Part shown: piece by piece, positions 6,700 to 11,953 of the stretch | Numbering within the stretch: the stretch's first letter is position 1 | Layout: the number at the start of each line of letters is the position of its first letter | NCBI GenBank assembly: GCA_902984215.1 | Contig: CADWAF010005696.1 | Location: 1 to 11,953 of the forward strand | Direction: 5' to 3' | Source: Willaertia magna | Taxonomy: Eukaryota; Heterolobosea; Eutetramitea; Acrasida; Naegleriidae | Length of the DNA stretch: 11,953 nt | Translations under genes and position numbers: made by a program | Notes under the pieces: model-generated | What the model saw: the letters and a program-made list of their open reading frames with translations, nothing else | The model's database searches: none | What the model was told of the DNA's origin: nothing

Positions 6700-7260
6700 T
6701 TAATCATCCCAAGAAGATGTTTTCTTTGGAATACTTGAAAAATCTACAGTCTTATCATAAACATAGCCTTTATCTCCTGGTTTCAGTAAATTCTTCTCAA
6801 AATCTCTTTCCATATGTTTCTTCACTTGTTTTAATCCTTCATCATTTAACTTATTAAGGTTAACATTTGATTGAATTAAAGAATTTACATCTTCTGATGT
6901 TAAAAACTTCTTTTGTACCATTGCCTCTGGGTCTGTCAAAGGTTTGTTAGTAATACTGTTTTTAGGATTAATTACCTCTTCATCCACGTATTTCTTTTTT
7001 ATATAATCTATTATTCTTTGTATCAATCTTTCAACTTGTTCATCTAATATTTGATTTATCAAATTCGAATGGTGTTTTTTCAAAACGTTATCAATTAAAC
7101 TTTTAATTAACTCATCATCTTCCATTTCTAAATAATTTTGAACTATATAGTCCTCTAAATAGAATTTTCTATGTCTTTTTTTTCCTTTCTTTTCATATTC
7201 CACTACCAGACAAGAACTCTTTAATTTTATTCCAATCCTTAGAACTGTTTCCGCGCTCAT
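6700..7260 (-). CDS. CEP19: CEP19-like centriole/ciliary-base protein
   Basis: A 186-aa single-exon protein. The N-terminus (GIKLKSSCLVVEYEKKGKKR, 10-29) matches the CEP19 opening, where a beta strand with V-x-Y-E precedes a basic KxRHRK-type motif. Residues 48-90 are helical with H..NLINQ and RLIQRI. The C-terminal block is characteristic: LNKLNDEGLKQVKKHMERDFEKN (135-157) then LLKPGDKGYVYDKTVDF (158-174) and a terminal SSWD (182-185). CEP19 sits on the mother centriole/basal body and recruits the GTPase RABL2 and IFT-B for ciliary entry; this is known from vertebrates and Chlamydomonas. Length is close to human CEP19. The start follows GGAAAAAG. The gene shares a short divergent promoter with the RCC1-like gene. 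It implies the host can form flagella. Confidence 0.82.
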   Translation of the reverse strand: MSAETVLRIGIKLKSSCLVVEYEKKGKKRHRKFYLEDYIVQNYLEMEDDELIKSLIDNVLKKHHSNLINQILDEQVERLIQRIIDYIKKKYVDEEVINPKNSITNKPLTDPEAMVQKKFLTSEDVNSLIQSNVNLNKLNDEGLKQVKKHMERDFEKNLLKPGDKGYVYDKTVDFSSIPKKTSSWDD

Positions 7261-7335
7261 CTTTTTCCTATTTTTTTTAATTTACAAAACTTTACAATTT
7301 AAATCGATTTCAAAAATTATTTTTTTTAAAAAAAA
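7261..7335. promoter_or_regulatory. 75-bp divergent promoter, CEP19-like / RCC1-like
   Basis: Both genes start at its edges and transcribe outward, so all core promoter information for two genes must fit in 75 bp or lie inside coding sequence. It is almost pure A/T: T8 runs, an ATCGAT patch near 7303, and a T8-A8 junction abutting the RCC1-like ATG. No TATA box of the usual form is evident. Confidence 0.6.
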
Positions 7336-8772
7336 ATGGAATTATACCAAGAAAATACTTTAAAAGTGATTTCATATGAAAATAAATCAACAATTGATGT
7401 AAACAACACAATTAAAGACAACCATCCTACTATCCCATACATTAATTACTCAAATGATGTTAGTATTAAAGCTAAAGTTAATCAATTTTTGACAAAAAAA
7501 GAAAATTCAACTTATTTTCAACAAATATTATGTAGAACATCTAGAATTGCTTTTTTAACTAATGAAACAAATGAATTACATTATTTTATTGGATCAAGTC
7601 ATTACTATTTAGAAAAACCTAAAAATTTAAAGATTTATTACATGTCAGGTAGTTATGGACATTTAATGTTATTAGTTGATAGAATTACAATATTAAATAA
7701 TAATAATGAAACTAAAACATTTAAAATTGAAACAAATAATGAATTATATGATCATCAACTACCTAATGGTGAGATAATTAAAGTACCAAGATTATTTTCT
7801 GTTATTGCATTTCATGAAATGGAAACTAAATCTGTTTATGGAGAAAATAAAATTAATTTAGTACCAATTGGAGATGGTGACATTAAAACTATTTATTTAC
7901 TTAAAGATATTGAAGATGTTGTAAATAAGAATGAATTTATTACTTATATGGGGTGTGCAGCAAAAACAAGTGTATTTGTAACAAATTTAGGTAGATTGTT
8001 TGTTTGTGGAGCTAATTACTTTGGAGATGTAGGAATGGGTCCAGGGATAGATGATATTTCAACAGTGACATTACATAAAATATTTAATGAGAGAACAGAT
8101 ATTTATTTTGTAAAAGTTACATCTGGAGATCATAATATTATAGCATTAACTAATGATGGAAGAGTATTTGTATGTGGATATAATTCTGGTAATCGTAAGT
8201 TTTAAAAATCATTTACAATTTTGTTAAATATTGTTAAGAACTTGGTGTTGTCAATGGAGGTTCAGAACAAGTTGATTTGATTGAAAGCCCTCAGTTTTGT
8301 GACCATTCTGAATACATTGTAGATATTGCATCTCAATATTATGCTGTTGTTTATTTAACTAGTAAGTAAAATTAGTTTAGGAGATTACAATAATCAATTT
8401 TTAGAATCTGGAAAGTTGTTTACCACAGATAGCTCTAACAGTGGAGAGAAGTGTTTAGTTAATATTGATATTCCAAATGGTTTTGTGCCAATTAAGGTGT
8501 CTTCAAAAACCCATGAATTTTTCGTTGTACTTTCATCCTACAAACAAAAGAAGGTTATGTCACTTGGAGGCAATTGCTTCTATAACGAAGAAATAAGTAA
8601 GGAAATTATGGTTGACAACATGGATGGGTGTGAATTAGTTTGCAGCGGTGCTTATCATTTTGCGGCATATTGGGCAAAAGTAAAAGAAAGGAAATTAGAA
8701 AAACTAATGAAACAAAAACTAAAACAACAGTGCCTAGTCCCGTCTTTGCACGATATCGATATTTTACAATAA
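7336..8772 (+). CDS. RCC1-like repeat protein (three exons)
   Basis: Exons 7336-8194, 8239-8361 and 8405-8772 give 449 aa. Beta-propeller repeats of the RCC1 type are clear from about residue 203: TSVFVTNLGRLFVCGANYFGDVGMG, then HNIIALTNDGRVFVCGYNSG-NQLGV (GNQLG formed across intron 1) and YYAVVYLT-KSGKLFTTD (formed across intron 2), each the family's xLTxxGxVxxxG strand pair. The first ~200 residues are more divergent but contain similar strands. The C-terminus ends in a basic helix (KVKERKLEKLMKQKLKQ). RCC1-type propellers act as guanine-nucleotide exchange factors or protein scaffolds. The conserved Ran-binding details are not recognisable, so the partner is unknown. Both splice joins restore repeat motifs, which strongly supports the model. 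The start follows A8. Confidence 0.83.
8195..8238 (+). other. Intron 1 of RCC1-like gene, 44 nt
   Basis: GTAAGT donor and TTAAG acceptor, phase 1. The join forms a CAA codon and the RCC1 hallmark GNQLG. Unspliced, the frame stops at 8205. Confidence 0.88.
8362..8404 (+). other. Intron 2 of RCC1-like gene, 43 nt
   Basis: GTAAGT donor and T5AG acceptor, phase 1. The join yields LTKSGKLFTT, an RCC1 strand motif. A shorter alternative ending at 8380 (19 nt) also keeps frame but breaks the motif and would be abnormally small. Confidence 0.82.
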
Positions 8773-8793
8773 TTAATTTTTATTTAAATAACC
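8773..8793. other. 21-bp gap between convergent stop codons
   Basis: The RCC1-like and RIO2 genes meet tail to tail with only 21 bp between stops. On the RIO2 strand AATAAA lies within this gap and a TTGTAAAA motif falls inside the RCC1-like coding end, so RIO2's 3' UTR very likely extends into the neighbour's coding sequence. Confidence 0.6.
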
Positions 8794-10251
8794 TTAATAA
8801 TCAATACCTGGTTCAATACTTTCCTTTACCTTTGTTTTGGCTCTTCCTTTTTGTGTATTTCTTTTAGCCATTTTGATATCTTTACTTTTAGAAAATTCTT
8901 TCTTTTTGAAATCCCTTTTAACTAGTTCCTTAATTTGATCTTCATTTAAGACTTTCTTTTTCCTCCTTCGTGTGCCATTGGTTGTGAAACTAGCACCTGT
9001 TACAACAGAAGTATTTTCTTCATTATCGCTACCTATTAGCTCTTCTTCTAGTTTTAATTCTTCTTCTTTATTTTCTTCATTATTATCTACTACTTCTTCA
9101 TTATTACTTTCTAAGTTATCTTCTTCTTCCTTTTCTTTCATAATTTCATCAAATTCTTTTGATTTTTCAGCTGTAAAACCACTTGCCTCTACATGAACAT
9201 CAAGAGAATGTTCCTTTTTAATTTCAGATAATTTAGGGAAATAAATATCATATTCTTCATCATCAGGTTTAATAATATAACTAAATCTCTTTTCAAAAAA
9301 GGTATGAATACAAATAATATCTCTATCAAAATAAAATTCAGCATTTGGATGTGACGTTGAAATCATTTGAGGAAAATCAATTACAACAATCTTCTCACTC
9401 ATAGGTTTAATTAACAAGTTAAATTCATTAAAATCACCGTGAACTAAACCATATTGAGCTAACTTAACAATTAAATCAATACATTGTCTAAAAACATATC
9501 TAGGATGTTTCATTTCTTTAACTTGATATAAAGGATAACCTTTAACATATTCCATCAATACACAATGTCTATTACAATCAATTGGTTTAGGAACTGGAAT
9601 ACATCCTGTATCATAGATAGCTTTCATAAAAGCATATTCTTTTAATGCACTTAATCTACTCATATATAACCAATTAGTTGTTTTACTTCTTTTACCTAAA
9701 TAATCTCTAGTGTTTTTTACGTTACGAAAAGAGGTACGTCCTAAACGATGGATTTTTAGAACTACTTGTTTAGATTTATGTTCTAAATCATATATATCAT
9801 CTTCTTCATCATCTAATTCTTCTAATTTAGCTAAACTTTTATCAATTATAATTTTCTCAACTCCATCTTCTTCTTCTTTCTTTTCTTCAATTTCTTCACC
9901 TTCTTTAACTGGTGAAAGAACTAAAAAAACATCAGATTCTTTACCGACACCTATTTGTCTACCAAATCCATTAACATGTCCTCTTTTCATAAATGTTTTT
10001 AATGCTAAAAAATCATATCCTGGATAATTTAAATAAAATCCATCATAATTCTTAGCTTCATGATGGATTAATTTATATCCTAACAAAAAAGATAATATTT
10101 TAATTGTTCCACCATGTCTTAAACCTGCAATTCTTTCAATTAAAGGTGTAGGTACTACTTCGTGGTTTTTCATACCCATTTCTATTGCTGTCAATACACG
10201 AAAGTCATCATTAGAGAGATAACGAAAGCGAGATGCATCCAATTTAACCAT
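8794..10251 (-). CDS. RIO2: RIO2 atypical protein kinase, 40S ribosome maturation
   Basis: A 485-aa single-exon protein. Residues 1-90 are the RIO2-specific winged helix (MVKLDASRFRYLSNDDFRVL opening, HGG then LLGYKLIHHE). The kinase domain follows: GVGKESDVFL (101-110) as the nucleotide loop, an acidic insert (116-158), catalytic lysine K166 in VVLKIHRLGRTSF, KEYAFMKAIYD, hinge MEYVKGYPL, catalytic loop HGDFNEFNLL (D273, N278) and metal-binding IDFPQM (D292). RIO2 acts mainly as an ATPase on late pre-40S particles, allowing release of assembly factors and 18S maturation in the cytoplasm. The C-terminal ~130 residues are acidic, then a basic tail (RRRKKK, KRDFKKKEFSKSKD, NTQKGRAK). All catalytic residues are present. 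The start follows A8, and the stop lies 21 bp from the RCC1-like stop. Confidence 0.96.
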   Translation of the reverse strand: MVKLDASRFRYLSNDDFRVLTAIEMGMKNHEVVPTPLIERIAGLRHGGTIKILSFLLGYKLIHHEAKNYDGFYLNYPGYDFLALKTFMKRGHVNGFGRQIGVGKESDVFLVLSPVKEGEEIEEKKEEEDGVEKIIIDKSLAKLEELDDEEDDIYDLEHKSKQVVLKIHRLGRTSFRNVKNTRDYLGKRSKTTNWLYMSRLSALKEYAFMKAIYDTGCIPVPKPIDCNRHCVLMEYVKGYPLYQVKEMKHPRYVFRQCIDLIVKLAQYGLVHGDFNEFNLLIKPMSEKIVVIDFPQMISTSHPNAEFYFDRDIICIHTFFEKRFSYIIKPDDEEYDIYFPKLSEIKKEHSLDVHVEASGFTAEKSKEFDEIMKEKEEEDNLESNNEEVVDNNEENKEEELKLEEELIGSDNEENTSVVTGASFTTNGTRRRKKKVLNEDQIKELVKRDFKKKEFSKSKDIKMAKRNTQKGRAKTKVKESIEPGIDY

Positions 10252-10339
10252 TTTTTTTTATTTTGAAGTTTTGTTTGTTCAATATTTAATTAGAACATTT
10301 TGTAAAGCATTGATTAACCTGTAACTAATAAATTACTAT
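10252..10339 (-). promoter_or_regulatory. Upstream region of RIO2
   Basis: This 88-bp AT-rich spacer lies between the small membrane-protein stop and the RIO2 start, with both genes on the minus strand. It ends (RIO2 sense) with A8 directly against the ATG. It must carry both the upstream gene's 3' end and RIO2's promoter unless they are co-transcribed. No clear motif is seen. Confidence 0.45.
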
Positions 10340-10557
10340 TTATTCATCATCATCATTGTCATCGGAATCTTTCTTCTTTTTATCAATAATATAATCCTTT
10401 TCAATAACAATAGATCTTACAGCCTTATGTTCATCATATTTCTTATAAATTAAATAAGAATAATATATTAATATTAACTTACTTGCCAAATGACTGCTCC
10501 GGCTGCAGCTACTGCTAATAAAATTGCTTGTCTTCTCCAATCAATATTTTTAAACAT
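10340..10557 (-). CDS. Small single-pass membrane protein, 58 aa (two exons)
   Basis: Exon 1 is 10557-10483 and exon 2 is 10441-10340, joined in phase 0 to give 58 aa. Residues 5-9 (IDWRR) are a short charged start; 10-24 (QAILLAVAAAGAVIW) form one Ala-rich membrane helix; the remainder is hydrophilic, ending in a poly-Lys then poly-Asp/Glu tail (KKKKDSDDNDDDE). The unspliced frame (10540-10340) would start inside exon 1 in another frame and replace the helix with intron-encoded residues. The spliced model uses a consensus GTAAGT intron of the local size and an ATG after A5. The topology suits a tiny organellar or ER membrane protein, but no family is recognised. It may share a 71-bp divergent promoter with the S28 peptidase gene. 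Confidence 0.72.
10442..10482 (-). other. Intron, 41 nt, in small membrane-protein gene
   Basis: On the minus strand it has a GTAAGT donor, TTATAAG acceptor and an ATTAAT branch-point-like core. It is phase 0 between Gln25 and Lys26. Confidence 0.8.
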
Positions 10558-10628
10558 TTTTTAAAAAAAGCTTAATTCATCCCGATGACAATAGAAGAAG
10601 ATGATATATGGGCTTGCTAGAAAAAAAA
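10558..10628. promoter_or_regulatory. 71-bp divergent promoter, small membrane protein / S28 peptidase
   Basis: Divergent starts flank it, with A5 (minus sense) and A8 (plus sense) directly before the two ATGs. The centre (CCCGATGACAATAGAAGAAG and following) is less AT-rich than most spacers here. No known motif is recognised. Confidence 0.5.
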
Positions 10629-11953
10629 ATGATTCACAATAAATTATTGAAATTTACCTTCTTCCTTCTGTTTATTTATTTCATTGTGGAAAAGGTTACT
10701 TCACAAAAAGAAATATCAGGAATTATTCAACAAAGAATAGATCATTTCAATAACTTGAATACTGACACTTTTTCACAAAGATATTATTTCTATATTCCTG
10801 AAGGTGTTTCAGAAAGTACACCATATCATTTACTTTATATTTGTCCAGAAGGACCTTGTGATGGAACTCCAAATAATTATGTAAGAACATATGCAAAACA
10901 ATTAAATGCAACAATTTATACATTAGAACATAGATTTTATGGTAAATCAGTTCCATATCAATCAATGACAACAGATAATCTTTCAAAATATCTTTCAACT
11001 AATTTTGCATTAGCTGACTTGGCATCATTTATTGAAATTATTAAAACATCATTTTCTGTAAAGAAGAGATATAATAGTAATATTAAGGATCATCAATTTA
11101 TAATTATTGGATGTTCATATCCTGGTGCTTTATCTGCATGGTTCTCTCTTAAATATCCACATTTAATTTCTGGTGCATTATCTTCATCTGGTGTTGTTAA
11201 CAGTATTTTAGAATTTTATACATTTGATTTACACGTTCAAAAAGCTGCTGGACCATTTTGTTCACAACAATTAATTAAAGTAACACAATATATGGAAAAT
11301 AGAAAGACATCTGAACAATTATTAAATGATTTTAAAGCACCTAAAGATATGGAAATTAATGATTTATTTTTATTATTTGCAGATATTGGTGCAGAATCTA
11401 TTCAATATGGTTATCATTATGAATTGTGTAATAGTTTATTTGGTGAAGATGAAGTGTTATATCAAAACTTTTTATCTTATTCATTAAACTTTTTCTATAA
11501 AGTATTTGGAACTACACCATTAGATTATTATAATAAAGCGATTGGTAATGATACTTATGATCCATCTGTTGGTTCAAATGCAGATCGTAGTTGGTGGTGG
11601 CAGACATGTAGTCAACTAGCTTATTTCCAAATTGCTCCACCTAATAGTTTACCTTCAATTAGAAGTAGACGTTTGACATTAAATTATTTCTTTGAAAAAT
11701 GTTACAAAATATTTGGAAAGAAAATATTACCAAATACAGTATTTACTAATGTTGATTATGGTTCTACAAAAGTTTTAAATATTACAACTGGTAAAACTAT
11801 TTTTGTAAATGGTTCACAAGATCCTTGGATTAAGGCAAGTGTTGAAAAGGATGAAAGAAAGCTAAGTTATGTCATTGAATGTGAAAATTGTGGACATTGT
11901 GTAAGTATTAGAGGATGTCCTTCTCTTCCAAGTGATGATGGTCCAAGTGATAA
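10629..11953 (+). CDS. Family S28 serine carboxypeptidase (partial, runs off right edge)
   Basis: 441 codons are open to the window end. Residues 1-24 are a signal peptide (hydrophobic FTFFLLFIYFIVEKV then TSQ), so the product is secreted or lysosomal. Family landmarks are QRIDHFN near 36-42, LEHRFYGKSVP (99-109), the nucleophile elbow GCSYPGALSAWF with S163, RSWWWQTCSQLAYF, NGSQDPW with D398, and CGHCVSIRGCPS with H423, so the full Ser-Asp-His triad is visible. S28 enzymes (lysosomal Pro-Xaa carboxypeptidase, DPP II, thymus-specific serine protease) cleave after proline or related residues in acidic compartments. The elbow is GCSYPG instead of the commoner GGSYGG. Only a short C-terminal tail is missing. 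Which subfamily applies cannot be decided. The start follows A8. Confidence 0.93.
   Translation, partial: MIHNKLLKFTFFLLFIYFIVEKVTSQKEISGIIQQRIDHFNNLNTDTFSQRYYFYIPEGVSESTPYHLLYICPEGPCDGTPNNYVRTYAKQLNATIYTLEHRFYGKSVPYQSMTTDNLSKYLSTNFALADLASFIEIIKTSFSVKKRYNSNIKDHQFIIIGCSYPGALSAWFSLKYPHLISGALSSSGVVNSILEFYTFDLHVQKAAGPFCSQQLIKVTQYMENRKTSEQLLNDFKAPKDMEINDLFLLFADIGAESIQYGYHYELCNSLFGEDEVLYQNFLSYSLNFFYKVFGTTPLDYYNKAIGNDTYDPSVGSNADRSWWWQTCSQLAYFQIAPPNSLPSIRSRRLTLNYFFEKCYKIFGKKILPNTVFTNVDYGSTKVLNITTGKTIFVNGSQDPWIKASVEKDERKLSYVIECENCGHCVSIRGCPSLPSDDGPSD

Noticed and set aside
8362..8380. A 19-nt intron in the RCC1-like gene, giving an RCC1-like LGDYNNQ reading
   Set aside because: It keeps frame, but the 43-nt intron ending at 8404 restores the better LTKSGKLF motif and matches the other introns' size.
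8972..10027. Ser-rich plus-strand frames opposite RIO2
   Set aside because: Antisense shadows of acidic (GAA/GAT-rich) coding stretches in a certain RIO2 gene.
10747..10998. 83-aa minus-strand frame opposite the S28 peptidase
   Set aside because: It overlaps conserved S28 motifs on the plus strand and has no recognisable features.
11901..11911. GTAAGTATTAG in the S28 peptidase as a splice donor
   Set aside because: The unspliced frame continues the expected post-histidine sequence (CVSIRGCPS), so it is coding.
1..11953. CRISPR arrays, tRNA, rRNA or bacterial operon signals
   Set aside because: None seen; introns, eukaryotic families and gene spacing indicate nuclear eukaryotic DNA.

Overview
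This window looks like nuclear DNA from a compact, very AT-rich unicellular eukaryote. Several genes carry tiny GTAAGT...AG introns (39, 41, 43 and 44 nt). TAA closes the genes seen and no stop codon needs reassignment. Genes lie tens of bases apart on both strands, and nearly every start codon follows a run of A. A CEP19-like centriole/ciliary-base gene suggests the organism builds flagella. That fits an amoeboflagellate (a Naegleria/Willaertia-type heterolobosean, or a flagellated amoebozoan) better than Dictyostelium or Entamoeba. The lineage is inference, not shown by the sequence.

Layout. Positions 1 to about 1860 (minus strand) hold the 5' half of a non-LTR retrotransposon. It has an RNA-binding-like ORF1, a coiled-coil reading frame lying -1 to it across an A7 run, and an APE-type endonuclease ORF2 that leaves the window before any reverse transcriptase. 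Only 35 bp separates the element's first ATG from a plus-strand gene (1889-3280) whose Myb-like and C-terminal domains resemble the telomere protein Rap1/TERF2IP. A convergent minus-strand NOP9-like Pumilio protein follows (3329-5626). Next come a doubtful two-exon micro-gene (5664-5840) and a two-exon orphan type I membrane protein (5882-6637). A CEP19-like gene (6700-7260, minus) shares a 75-bp divergent promoter with a three-exon RCC1-like gene (7336-8772). RIO2 kinase (8794-10251, minus) has its stop only 21 bp from the RCC1-like stop. A 58-aa two-exon membrane protein (10340-10557, minus) and an S28 serine carboxypeptidase open at the right edge (10629-11953+) complete the window.

Functional links. 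NOP9 and RIO2 both act in small ribosomal subunit maturation, but they are not adjacent and nothing indicates co-regulation. The others look like unrelated housekeeping or accessory genes packed together. The observations most worth following are the Rap1-like protein with a retrotransposon at its 5' edge, the frame relationship inside that retrotransposon, the recurrent A-tract leader and the very uniform intron size.
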